From Alisma plantago-aquatica (Eukaryota; Streptophyta; Magnoliopsida; Alismatales; Alismataceae), in assembly GCA_963693085.1 (NCBI GenBank), contig OY856412.1, forward strand, positions 1,058,178,244-1,058,242,243: DNA of 64,000 nt. Direction: 5' to 3'. This document shows, one piece after another, positions 24,807 through 36,740 of the stretch (position 1 is its first letter; every line of letters starts with the position of its first letter). The notes under the pieces are model-generated. The model was given only the letters and a program-made list of their open reading frames with translations, was not told the DNA's origin and ran no database searches. The position numbers and the translations under genes are program-made.

Positions 24807-26406
24807 TGATGAAAATTAGGGAAACCTAGCTCTTGTATGAGCAGGGAAATACAACTTCTTTAAATGAGTTATTTATTGTTATTAGTTGATTTAATCATGC
24901 AGGTTCCTATATGAGGATGATCATATCCAGGTATGGATGATGATACTATATATTCATTGAAAGCATGTTGTTAGCTTTATGAATAGTGATTTATCCTAAT
25001 GCCAGGTTAATAACATCTTATGAGATTGATAGGCTGTGAGAGCCATGAATACCATCAAGGTCATGCTTTAAGAGATGACTTGTGATGAGAGTATTGAGAA
25101 ATGATGATTGAAGAGAGTTAGGCTTGTTACATTTAGTATTCTACTTTCATAGCTGCAGTTCTAATGATTAATGTTTGAGAACCTGTATGATAATAAAAGA
25201 ATACTGAAATGTACCTAACTAATCAAGTATAATTATTCCATGTAGAGCCCTGATCATAGATCCATCATTGTGAGAGACCAAATGATGGTGAAACAGGTTT
25301 TCCTAAGGGAACTCCTGGAGCACATACTTTTGAGTATGTGGGGTATATGGATGTGTAAAACCTTACATCCTAGTGAATGAATTGATGTAGATGTATCTTA
25401 AATCCATCAACCCTTTCACTATGGGTTTATGCCGGGGTGATGTAATACTAATCTCCCGAGGAACTCTTTTATACCGCATCGATGAGAGATAAACAAGAAA
25501 TCTTTTGATGGCAAAGAGAGTACATAATGCCACTGTGACTCTAATAGCGAAGTACCAGAATACCCTGGTAAGCTATAGTAGCAGAGACATTAGATGTCCT
25601 ACATGTTGATCCTCATAATGACTGAGGAAGATGAGGTCATAAGAATCCGGCTCTTTTGATGACCTATGTATGATACCGATGCGACTTAATAGTGATCGGT
25701 TGGAGTATGAGCGGTATACCTCATCTCCGCAGGGCATAATGATGTTTGTAAAACATAATCAACTGCGTAGCATATCTGCTTACGTTGAACTATGAAATAC
25801 ATTGGTTGATGATACATTACTTAGTATACATGTTTTTCATATTCCTTAAATGTTGTTGTTCTAATTGATAACAATCTGTTGTTGATTACCTTAAAGCTTT
25901 TATTTCTCATATTGTTCTTGATTGCTATAATAAAGCTTCTGGCGGAGAGCTGTAACTCTCGCTGGGACAATTATTTAAAATTGTCTCACCCCGTAGATTT
26001 CAACTTTTTAGGTGGTCGTCGAGGACGAAGGAACCAGTCTACAGGTGATCAGTATCAGCAGCAGCAGCAAATTCAGGAGCAGCAGTGACTTCAGGTGGAA
26101 ACACTATGCTGTCTAGTCTTGTAGTCAGAATAGTCTTATGTCGTCTCTATACACTCAGGTCCTAGGAGTTTGTTGATCTGAGAATTTTGAAATCTTGAGA
26201 TTTTGTATCATGACGTATATAATCACTCGAGAAGTGATTTATCAGAGATGTAAACAGTTCATCTTACTTTTATAAAAGGAGTTTCAGGTTTTTAAGATCT
26301 CATTTTTGAAAAGTTTTAATTTCTCTTGATTTTCGTATTCCGCTGATTAATCGAATCACTTCCGCTATGTTTATCTTGTGTTTTGGAGATCAGAGCCCAC
26401 AATTAG

Positions 26407-26418
26407 TGGTATCAGAGC
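26407..26418 (+). other. Primer binding site of element C
   Basis: TGGTATCAGAGC, exact, five bases after the LTR end at 26401. Confidence 0.95.
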
Positions 26419-26532
26419 TCTAGGTTCGCTGAGTCTACAGAGACATAGGACTTAGAGTGTCAAGTCTATCCTTAGTACTTCTTTCTTATCTAATAGAGTC
26501 TTCTGCTCCTCAGGAGAAGAAGATAATTAAGG

Positions 26533-27745
26533 ATGTCTGGACCACATGAGGAGTACGAGGCCGAAAGTAGTGTTGCTGCGCCTCGGGAAGGTGCAAGGAA
26601 TGTAGAAATAGAGCAACCTGCACTTGAGCCACCCGTGGAACCACCTCAATTTGACCCAACTTACATGGGAAACCCACCTGTTCAAACTATGTTTGGGTAG
26701 TTTATGACTGCTATGACACACATCATCGACAGGATGCCCATGCCTGCACCTAGGGCACCTGCCCAGCCTGAAGGACAAGGTATCGGTAAGACGTTCGAGC
26801 GACTTCGTCATGTCGGAGCAACTGAATACTTTGGAACAGTTGATCCTGCAGATGCCGATCTATGGTTAACCGAGTTGGAGAAAGCTTTTAGAATCCTCAA
26901 CATACCAGAAGCTCAGAAGGTTAGACATGCTGTCTATCTTCTCAAGGGAAGTGTTGGTCACTGGTGGACCATGGAAGAGCAGAAGAGGCCTGGAATAGAG
27001 ATCTCGTGGGAAGAGTTTTGCCGGGAATTTGTTCATAGATATTTCCCGAAGACCTTCTTGGACGAGAAGATCTCTCAGTTTGAGAGACTGAGACAGGGTA
27101 TGATGAACATTAGTGAGTATGAGGCTAAGTTCATGGATTTGTTGCGATTCTGTCCGCATATGGCTATCACAGATGAAGAAAGGATTAGGAGGTTTGAGAA
27201 GGGTTTGAATGCCGACATGACTACTCCCGTGTCTGCACTAGAAAACCGGGAGAGATTCTCTACCTTTGTTGAGTCAGTACGAAGGATAGAGAGATCCGTA
27301 GTCGAGAAAAGATAAACCCAAAAGAGATATCCGCAGTTCCAGGGATCTTCATCTAGAGACTTTAAGAAGCTTAGATTCTCTGCACCTACACCTCCACCAC
27401 CCAGATCGAGTTCTCAGACTCAGTGGTCCCCAAGTAGAGGTAGAGGAAGAGGTTTACCACTACAAGAGACTCGCAGTTCAGCGTCAATGTCAGTCACAAG
27501 ACCACCCAGACCACAACAACTGGAAAGAAGATGCTACAACTGTGGGAAGGTGGGACACTTGATGAAGGACTGCAGGTCTAGGCCTGTCAGTGTGACACAG
27601 CCTTAGAGGCAGAATCAACAAGGATCACAGAGAAGACAGTCTCAAGGAGCAGTTAGAGGACGTGGGCAAGCGTCTCAGGCTGGATCGTCAGCACCAACTC
27701 AACCTCAGGCAACAACGAGGTTCTATGCTATGAACCCACCAAGGT
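26533..27745 (+). pseudogene. gag: Element C gag (three in-frame stops)
   Basis: Capsid/nucleocapsid gene. The ATG at 26533-26535 (MSGPHEEYEA) is the first in the frame after a leader of about 115 nt and is followed by an acidic, Pro-rich N-terminus. The gag domain spans about 26800-27260: TEYFGTVDPADADLWLTELE, GSVGHWWTMEE, FVHRYFPKTF, MNISEYEAKFMDLL. A basic Gln/Arg/Ser-rich linker leads to a CCHC knuckle CYNCGKVGHLMKDC at 27532-27573. Stops at 26698-26700 (TAG), 27313-27315 (TAA) and 27604-27606 (TAG) break it; each needs only one C-to-T change from a Gln codon. Just before 27750 the frame must shift to enter pol, consistent with a one-base loss. Without readthrough only a short N-terminal peptide would be made. 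Confidence 0.94.
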
Positions 27746-30700
27746 CAATCCACGGGTTGTGGCAGGTCAGATGGAACTTTTATATTCTAATATGTCTAAA
27801 TCCTGTGTGGTATCTGTTTTAATTGACCCGGGTGCTATGCACTCCTTTGTCACTCGAAGAGTGATTCGTAACTGCAATATAACAGTTAGACATAGGGCAG
27901 ATAGCTTGTTGCTTGGAACTCCATTGAGAGGATCTGTTGTTTTGCAAGAGGTATGCTCTCCCTGCATCCTCTTCTTTTCTGATCATCGCATTCAAGTGGA
28001 TCTTATACCACTTGATATGCAAGGATTTGATATAATCCTGGGGATGGATACCTTGGAAAGGTATAGAGTTGTCTTGGGTTGTCAATCCAAGCAAGTTGTG
28101 TTTGCTGATGAGAGCAACACATGGATCTTTCAAGGAGAGAGAAAGATTCTACCCACCTGTCTTGTATCAGCTATGGTTGCTAACAAGCTGATGAGGCAAG
28201 GATGTTATGCATTCCTGACACATGTAGTAGATGTTACCAAAGAAGGTCCCAACCCTGCTGAAGTTCATATAGTCAGGGAATTCAAGGACGTGTTTCCTGA
28301 AGAACTTCCAGGTATACCACCGCCTCGGGAAATTGATTTTGAAATCAATTTGATCCCAGATACAAAACCTATAGCCCAAACACCGTATAGGATGGCGCCT
28401 GCTGAGATGGCAGAACTCAAGAAACAACTTCAAGAGTTGCTTGAGAAAGGTTTTATCTGACCGAGCACTTCACCGTGGGGTGCTCTGGTTTTGTTTGTTA
28501 AAAAGAAAGATGGGTCAATGTGGTTGTGCATTGACTACAGACAACTCAATAAAGTAACAATAAAGAACAAGTACCCTTTGCCGAGGATTGATGATCTTTT
28601 TGACCAGTTGCGTGGTGCAACAGTCTTCTCAAAGATAGATTTGAGATCTGGATATCATCAACTCCGCATTAAGGACAGTGACATATCCAAGTCTGCCTTT
28701 AGGACACGATATGGTCACTATGAGTTCACAGTTATGTCGTTTGGACTAACTAATGCACCGGCTGCATTTATGGAACTTATGAATAGAATATTCCAACCTT
28801 TCCTCGATCCGTGTGTTGTCGTCTTCATAGATGACATTCTGATTTATAGTAAGGATGCTCAGCAGCATGAACAGCATCTCCGAAAGGCTCTAACTCTGCT
28901 AAGAAAACATAAGCTATATGCTAAGTTTAGCAAGTGTGAGTTCTGGTTGCCGGAAGTATCTTTTCTGGGACATGTGATATCTGCCTCAGGTATTCGTGTT
29001 GACCCTACAAAGGTAGAATCTGTTCTACAGTGGGAACAACCGAAGACACCAACAGAGATTCGAAGTTTCCTGGGATTAGCTGGTTATTATCGAAGGTTTA
29101 TTAAGAATTTCAGTTCTATAGCCTTACCCTTAACCAAGTTAACCCGGAAAGATGTTCCTTTTAGCTGGAGTGATAAGTGTAAACAGTCTTTTCAGTTGCT
29201 GAAGGAGAGGTTGACAAGTGCACCTGTGCTTGTGCTACCTGAGCAAGGCAAAGGATACATAATTTTCTGTGATGCCTCCAAGAATGGACTCGGGTGTGTG
29301 TTGATGTAGGATAAACAAGTGATTTCTTTTGCTTCCTGACAACTTAAGAAACACGAGGAGAATTATCTGACACATGATTTAGAGTTAGCTGCTGTGGTTC
29401 AGGCCTTGAAAATATGGAGACATTATCTTTACGGAGAAACCTTCTAGATTTTCACAGACCATAAGAACCTTAAGTATATCTTCTCTCAGCATGACCTTAA
29501 CATGAGGCAACGTCGCTGGATGGAGTTAATCAAGGATTATGATTGTACAAGGCATGAACCACAACAGCTAAAAAAAATGATTGTACAATAGATTACCATC
29601 CAGGAAAGGCCAATGTAGTTGCAGATGCCTTGAGTAGGAAATCAACAACATCATCCTCTGATAGGGCACAATTAAACTCTTTAGTATGCCCTAGGAGAGA
29701 TATGCTTATCTCCTTAAGGCAAGACAATGTACAGATGAAGGTGTCATGGATTGCCGGGTTGTTGGTTGAGATGCATATCAAACCCACCCTAAGAGAGCAG
29801 ATTAAGGAGGGACAGCAAGTTGATGTTGCAGTTCAGCAGATCAGGTCTGAGTATGGTGATGAGAAGCAGGAAGGTTTTCATGAATCAGATGATCAGGTGG
29901 CATGCTATCATGGGAGGATGATAGTACCAGATGTAGATAACCTGAGGAAGTTAGTCCTGGAAGAAGTTCATTCTCCAATGTATGCTATGCATCCAGGAAG
30001 CACCAAGATGTATCGAAACTTGAAAGATATGTATTGGTGGCCTGGGATGAAGAAGGACGTAGCTGAGTTTGTTCTGAGGTGTCCAGTGTGTCAGCAAATT
30101 AAAGCTGAACACCAGAAGCCTGCAGGAACAATGCAACCTTTACCCATACCACAGTGGAAGTGGGATCATGTAACCATGGACTTTGTTGTTGGTCTACCTA
30201 GAACAAACAAAGGACATGATTCCATTTGGGTAATTATTGATAGGTTGACTAAGACAGCGCATTTCTTACCTGTCAAAACAACCTTTTCTACTGAAAGGTT
30301 ATCACAGTTGTATGTTCAAGAGATAGTGCGTTTGCACGGAGTTCCTGTCACCATAGTTTCTGATAGAGGTCCCCAGTTTACAAGTCGCTTTTGGGAGCAA
30401 CTACACAGAGCCTTAGGCACCAAGCTAAGGTTTAGTATGACTTTTCATCCACAGACTGATGGACAGTCGGAAAGAACTATACAGACCTTGGAAGACCTGT
30501 TGAGAGCATGTGTTCTCCAGTTTACCGGAGGCTGGGATCTACACCTAAGCTTGATAGAGTTTGCCTATAACAATAGCTATCAGCATAGTATTGATATGGC
30601 ACCTTATGAAGCCTTGTATGGTAGACGTTGTAGATCCCCTTTGTGTTGGTATGAGACTGGTGAACATCAGTTGTTAGATCTTGATCTTGTGCAGCAAACT

Positions 30701-31252
30701 ACAGAGAAGATCAAAGTTATACAACAACAGCTTAAGACTGTACGAGATAGACAAAAGTCATATGCTGATAAGCACCGTAGACCATTAGAGTTCCAGGTTG
30801 GAGACAAAGTGTACCTTAAGGTCTCGCCTTGGAAAGGAGTCCTTCGTTTTGGAAGGAAAGGAAAGTTAGCACCTAGATTTATGGGACCTTATCCAATCAT
30901 TGAATGAGCTGGAAAGGTAGCCTATAGACTAGAGTTACCACTAGATTTGCAGAAGCTACACCCTGTGTTTCACATTTCTATGTTAAGGAAATGTCATCCT
31001 GATACCGAGTCAGTTCTACAACCTATGGAAGTAGAATTGAATGATGATATAACTTATGAGGAAGGATCGATGTCAATCCTTGATAACAGAATTAAAAAGC
31101 TGAATAAGAAAGAGATAAGTCTTGTGAAAGTCCTCTGGAACCACTGTGGTGTTGAAGAAGCCACTTGGGAACTAGAGGATGAGATGAGAAGGAAGTACCC
31201 TGCTCTCTTCTCCTTATACGTTTTGTCGATTTCGGGGACGAAATCCTTGTAA
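27746..31252 (+). pseudogene. pol: Element C pol: protease, RT, RNase H, integrase, chromodomain-like tail
   Basis: Complete gypsy pol layout. Protease near 27780-28150 has LIDPGAMHSFV, where the usual D-S-G is D-P-G, then GFDIILGMDTLERY. RT about 28380-29050: [29 protein letters not shown], intact FIDD at 28824-28835, KFSKCEFWL. RNase H about 29250-29535 has [13 protein letters not shown] and [14 protein letters not shown]. Integrase about 29880-30790 has HHCC residues (EVHSPMYAMHP, CPVCQ), MDFVVGLPR, IVSDRGPQF and TDGQSERT. The tail ends with VKVLWNHCGVEEATWE and the stop 31250-31252. Stops at 28458, 29307, 29337, 29445 and 30905 (first bases) fit C-to-T changes in CGA or CAG. A 38-nt insertion ending at 29587 moves the frame; the frame after it is exactly that offset. 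So the gene decayed from an otherwise intact copy. Confidence 0.95.
29539..29587 (+). mobile_element. Tiny A-tailed insertion with 11-bp target duplication in element C pol
   Basis: ATGATTGTACA occurs at 29539-29549 and again at 29577-29587. Between them lies a 27-nt segment ending in seven A residues (29550-29576) that has no counterpart in other gypsy pol genes, where IKDYDC is followed directly by the YHPGKAN motif. The net gain of 38 nt explains the frame offset between the two halves of pol. An A-tail plus a duplication of this length resembles a severely 5'-truncated LINE/SINE-type insertion. Filler DNA from double-strand-break repair is an alternative. Confidence 0.75.
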
Positions 31253-31261
31253 GGGGAGGAT
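31251..31261 (+). other. Polypurine tract of element C
   Basis: AAGGGGAGGAT a few bases before the 3' LTR start TGTAACATCC. Confidence 0.88.
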
Positions 31262-33164
31262 AATTTGTAACATCCCTGACCTGGGTTATGAACTAAACCC
31301 AGGTGTTTTTCCTAAATATGTAATTAAACCCTGGTGATTATCTTATGACATGTAATTAAGTTCCTAAGGAACATACATTTTCATTTCTGTCCTTTTAAAA
31401 CAATGTTGTAGAATTTTTTGGTAATGCAGGGGCCTATGTGAAAAATTTCCCAGTTAAAGGGTGTAACTTGCAAATTTCACAAGTTAATATGTTCCTATGA
31501 TGATGAGACATCATATGAGTAAATATGATGAGGTAAGATGGATTTCCCAAGCTTGGGCATCAAGATACGGCTTGTGGAATGATCCTTGTGCTTAAAAACC
31601 CTAATTTTGGTGTAAAGTGCAATTTACCCAAATGTGGGGTGCAACTTATAAAATACACCATCTTGAACATCTTTTATGACTTTTGACATCATTTAAACTA
31701 ATAATGATGAAGGGGGCACTTCCTTTGAATAATAATATAATAAGGAACACCTTTGTAATTAAATCATCAAGATGTAAGTAAGGAGACCTTTATGTACATA
31801 TGTACCTTAGTGATAAGTTGACCTTCCTTGCCTTTAGTTCTTGGTTTTAGAAGGAGTTTTACCTTAGAAGAAGAGGAGGGACGTGCCTAAAATAAAGGAA
31901 GGACCTAGTTGTGAAAAGGAGGAGTAAGTTGTCCTTATGATGAAAATAACCCCAAAGGTACTTATACCCTTTCCTTTACAATCAAAGGCAACGTTTCCCT
32001 TTCACTCTTCACTTATCTCTTGCTGTGGCTGACTAAGGAAGGAGCTCAGGAGCTCAAGGGGATGACCAACCTGTTCTAGGTAAGAGAACACCACTTTCTT
32101 GCTCAAATTCATGGAGGAAATCATGTTACAAGGTTGGCTTGCTAGTTTTATTACTTAACTTTCTCGTTCTAGCCATATTTTCCCAACCTTTCCTTGGAGA
32201 AACACCCTTGGCCAACCTGTGGAGCTCAATACACCATTAACGACTTGAAGCTTGGAAGCTTGGAGCTCAAGGAACGACCTTAAGGCGAGTTTTATAATTC
32301 TAAACCTTTTGCTTTGTTATGCATACTTTTATTCGTGCAATTAATAGTTAGTTCTTCTTCTTCCCCATCCTTCTTTGCACCCTTGCAAGATTTTTCGTGA
32401 AGAACAGAACTTGGTTTCAAGGTTGAAGACAAAGGGCGTTAATACCTATGTTGGTCCTTATCCAACTTTACTAAACGATCTTGGACCAATAGGTCAAACG
32501 ATCTCACACTCGTTTCAATCCAAACGGGTTCAATAGGTCGGTTTGGCCAAACGGGTTCCAACCCATTTGAGGGCATTGACCAAGCATTTACCGTTTGGGA
32601 TTTCTATTCACAATTATGTAGGCTAATGACCCACCAAATTTTATGGGTTAACTCCAAAGGAATCGTAGGTTGAAGGCCAATCAATTAGGCAATCGAATTG
32701 AATTAAGTGTTGTTTTGCTAAACTGATTAACTTGAATCTTTGGGCAAATGGGTTCCAACCCATTTGAAGGAGTTGACCAAGCGTTGACCGTTTGGGATTC
32801 CTGTTCATAATATATTGAATTTCATTTCTACCAAGAATCATGATCTAATTCATAACCAATTAAGAGTTGAAGGCATTTCAACACCCTAACCCTAATCGGG
32901 TTAAATTTGCTGTTTTTCATATAGATTTTGATGAGTGTTGGGTTGAAGGACCCAAACGAGTTCAAACCCATTTGGGGGTTCATCCAAACGATCTCACACT
33001 CGTTTAGTGACACCCCAATACCGTTTGAAGGTCTAGGGTTAAAGAAATTTGATGGTTTGAGGGTCCAATCACAAGATATTGATAAATTGATAAAAAGTGC
33101 TGATTTGTAATTTAATTAGGACTCAACCCTTATCAAATCAACTTAATTTTGGTCAAACTTTGGG

Positions 33165-33186
33165 CAAACGGTCTCAAGACCGTTTG
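33165..33186. repeat. Perfect inverted repeat in element C 3' LTR
   Basis: Same 10-bp arms (CAAACGGTCT / AGACCGTTTG) as at 23585-23606. Confidence 0.85.
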
Positions 33187-33499
33187 GAGATCATACCAAT
33201 GATCCCAAGACCGTTTGGGCCAAGTTTGGGCCCAATTGGAGTTCAATTGAAAGGTTCAACCTTGTTTTGATTCACATTGTTGAAAATTGATGAGTAGCCG
33301 ATTGGAAACCTTAATTGAGTTAGACTTAACCATAATTGGCTTTCAATTGAAGGTCAAATTGGTGTCCAATTGATTAAGGCTCATCCTAATTGACTCAATT
33401 TGTAAGTGGTTAACATGGTTTGGGCCAATTGAAGGCTTCAACTTAATAAATCCTTTTCAATCATGACCTTTGTATCACCTTTCATGTCCATGCGGTTTA

Positions 33500-33746
33500 G
33501 ACCCAAACGTGTCCACACTCGTTTAGACCCAAATGAGTCCACAGTCGTTTAGACCCAAACGGGTTCACACTCGTTTAAGCCCAAACGGGTTCACACTCGT
33601 TTAGGTCCAAACGGGTCCACACTCGTTTGGACTCAAATGGGTCCACACTCGTTTGGACTCAAATGGGTCCACACCCGTTTGGACTCAAATGGGTCCACAA
33701 CCGTTTAAGGTCAAGTGGGTCCACACCCGTTTAAGGTTCAAATGGG
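33500..33746. repeat. 26-bp tandem repeat array, 9 units plus a partial (element C 3' LTR)
   Basis: Same array as 23920-24141 with one extra unit. The CAAACG half-sites are better preserved here in units 3 and 4. Confidence 0.88.
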
Positions 33747-34275
33747 TTGAAGGTTGAAGGATAAACCCTAACCTAATTGAAGACTTTTAAGGATGTTTAT
33801 ACTTAACCACTTGAAGGTATAAATGGTTCAATAATGATCCAATCTAAACCATAATGGTAACTTAAGACTTTAAGGAACTAAGTGACTAATGAAGTGACCC
33901 ATGATGATGATCAAAGGGTAATTTACCAAAATGCCCTTGAAAGGTTCAATTGAGTGATACTTTGTCCTAACCAAACCCTAATCACTCAATAGTGGTGATT
34001 TGGTCTATGTTAATCAAAGAGGACTTAATCCAAACAAATCTAGAGTGGTGTAATCACCATCTACTAGTAAGAGGAGAGAGAAAGTACCAATTATGATGGA
34101 AACTCAAGTAAAATACCTTCAATATACATGAATGTGCATGATTAGGGTATGATCCACCAGATGAGATCATGGAAACCCTAAATATGATAATTGATGAATC
34201 TTAATCTTATCTGAGGACTTTAATGATGATGTTTCTCATCCATGGTGATGTTATGAGATCAATTCACCAACAGGT

Positions 34276-34412
34276 GAATAGTAAACCCTAATTCTAGGGT
34301 GATGACATGTATTATGAATAGTAAACCCTAATTCTAGGGTGATGACATGTATTATGAATAGTAAACCCTAATTCTAGGGTGATGACATGTATTATGAATA
34401 GTAAACCCTAAT
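34276..34412. repeat. 40-bp tandem repeat, 3 units plus a partial (element C 3' LTR)
   Basis: Counterpart of 24670-24806. Confidence 0.92.
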
Positions 34413-36007
34413 TGATGAAAATCAGGGAAACCTAGCTCTTGTATGAGCAGGGAAATACAACTTCTTTAAATGAGTTATTTATTGTTATCAGTTGATTTAA
34501 TCATGCAGGTTCCTATATGAGGATGATCATATCCAGGTATGGATGATGATACTATATATTCATTGAAAGCATGTTGTTAGCTTTATGAATAGTGATTTAT
34601 CCTAATGCCAGGTTAATAACATCTTATGAGATTGATAGGCTGTGAGAGCCATGAATACCATCAAGGTCATGCTTTAAGAGATGACTTGTGATGAGAGTAT
34701 TGAGAAATGATGATTGAAGAGAGTTAGGCTTGTTACATTTAGTATTCTACTTTCATAGCTGTGGTTCTAATGATTAATGTTTGAGAACCTGTATGATAAT
34801 AAAAGAATACTGAAATGTACCTAACTAATCAAGTATAATTATTCCATGTAGAGCCATGATCATAGATCCATCATTGTCAGAGACCAAATGATGGTGAAAC
34901 AGGTTTTCCTAAGGGAACTCCTGGAGCACATACTTTTGAGTATGTGGGGTATATGGATGTGTTAAACCTTACATCCTAGTGAATGAATTGATGTAGATGT
35001 ATCTTAAATCCATCAACCCTTTCACTATGTGTTTATGCCGGGGTGATGTAATACTAATCTCCCGAGGAACTCTTTTATACCACATCGATGAGAGATAAAC
35101 AAGAAATCTTTTGATGGCGAAGAGAGTACATAATGCCACTGTGACTCTAATAGCGAAGTACCAAAATACCCTGGTAAGCTATAGTAGCAGAGACATTAGA
35201 TGTCCTACATGTTGATCCTCATACTGACTGAGGAAGATGAGGTCATAAGAATCCGGCTCTTTTGATGACCTATGTATGATACCGATGCGACTTAATAGTG
35301 ATCGGTTGGAGTATGAGCGGTATACCTCATCTCCGCAGGGCATAATGATGTTTGTAAAACATAATCAACTGCGTAGCATATCTGCTTAGGTTGAACTACG
35401 AAATACATTGGTTGATGATACATTACTTAGTATACATGTTTTTCATATTCCTTAAATGTTGTTGTTCTAATTGATAACAATCTGTTGTTGATTACCTTAA
35501 AGCTTTTATTGCTCATATTGTTCTTGATTGCTATAATAAAGCTTCTGGCGGAGAGTTATAACTCTTGCTGGGACAATTATTTAAAATTGTCTCACCCCGT
35601 AGATTTCAACTTTTTAGGTGGTCGTCGAGGACGAAGGAAGCAGTCTGCAGGTGATCAGTATCAGCAGCAGCAGCAAATTCAGGAGCAGCACTGACTTCAG
35701 GTGGAAACACTGTGTTGTCTAGTCTTGTAGTCAGAATAGTCTTATTTCATCTCTGTACACTCAGGTCCTAGGAGTTTGTTGATCTGAGAATTTTGAAATC
35801 TTGAGATTTTGTATCATGACGTATATAATCACTTGAGAAGTGATTTATCAGAGATGTAAACAGTTCATCTTACTTTTATATAAGGAGTTTCAGGTTTTTA
35901 AGATCTCATTTTCGAAAAGTTTTAATTTCTCGTGATTTTCATATTCCGCTGATTAATTGAATCGCTTCTGCTATGTTTATCTTGTGTTTTAGAGATCAGA
36001 GCCCACA

Positions 36008-36012
36008 AAAGT
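36008..36012. repeat. Target site duplication of element C, right copy
   Basis: AAAGT, identical to 21693-21697. Confidence 0.93.
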
Positions 36013-36740
36013 CAAGGAGAGATAAGACCGATGGAAGTAGGAGTTGATGGTTCCCTGAATGCACCAGACCATAGGGTCAGGAGATAATAGCTACCATTGC
36101 CTGAGGCCCATGAGTTAGGAGGTTGTCCACCTTCATGAGTTCATGGGGCCTAAGGGGTAAATGTGAGAGGCACTCCCTAGACGCATAAGGGTAAGATCAC
36201 CCCAAAAGTTTCGACACCCTTGAGACCTTGAGGAAATGGCTAAGGATTTTATATAGGAGTGGTGATAAGACCAAAAAATGATGGGAAACATCTTCCCATG
36301 GGTGAAAACATAGAACTGAGATATTCATGGTGTGGAGTCATGTGAAGTATGTTTCAAATTATATTGGAAAAGTGTAATTGCAATGTGTGATGCACCATCT
36401 CTATTCCTAGAATGGGATGTACTCTGTATTTGGATTGTAGCCAAATGCTTATTTCATCTTGTGATGGGTGTGAGAGATAGGACAAAATACATGCCATATA
36501 ATAAGGATAAAAGAGATATGAGAGGTAAGTACTTGAGTTGAAACCTTTTTATGGTAATAGAGGATCAGAGGAACTACCAAACCATTTGGAGAATATATTG
36601 GATAGATGGTTTGAAAGAACAAAGGTTATTTGAGGACGTACCTATCTAGAGTAGTTTGAATTCTATGAGTTACAGATTTGAGTTTGGTAATCAAGATGAT
36701 GGAAGCAAGAGCTCAAATTTTTCTCAACTCAGAAAAACCT
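36013..36740. other. Unassigned DNA inside element D (right of element C)
   Basis: Continues the unrecognised stretch 20031-21692 beyond element C. The 69-codon frame at 36332-36541 has no motif I know. D's RT would be expected here but is not visible. Confidence 0.45.

Larger units (their letters stand above)
21698..26401 (+). repeat. Element C 5' LTR (4704 bp)
   Basis: Begins TGTAACATCCCTGACC and ends GAGCCCACA. Matches 31266-36007 with about 1-2% differences in the stretches I compared. It holds a dyad-rich stretch with many CAAACG/CGTTTG motifs (about 22915-24140), a 26-bp tandem array (8 units) and a 40-bp tandem array (3 units). A small frame near the end (25879-26088) is open in both LTRs. 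Confidence 0.97.
21698..36007 (+). mobile_element. Element C: youngest, nearly complete Ty3/gypsy chromovirus-type retrotransposon with 4.7-kb LTRs
   Basis: A 14.3-kb element with 4704- and 4742-bp LTRs that are almost identical, a perfect 5-bp target duplication (AAAGT), an exact Met-tRNA primer site and a purine tract. Gag and the full PR-RT-RH-INT order plus a chromodomain-like tail (VKVLWNHCGVEEATWE) can be read. It is inactivated by eight in-frame stops, a frame change at the gag/pol junction, and a 38-nt insertion in the RNase H to integrase linker. The LTRs make up two thirds of the element, long for a gypsy element. It lies inside element D and is the innermost large layer. Tekay/Del-like placement is inference from the tail and domain order. 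Confidence 0.97.
31266..36007 (+). repeat. Element C 3' LTR (4742 bp)
   Basis: Near-identical to 21698-26401, with TG/CA ends. Slightly longer, mainly because its 26-bp array has one more unit. Confidence 0.97.

Noticed and set aside
27819..28133. Minus-strand frames across element C (also 26527-26811, 26866-27159, 28167-28433)
   Set aside because: Antisense shadows of the recognised gag and pol.
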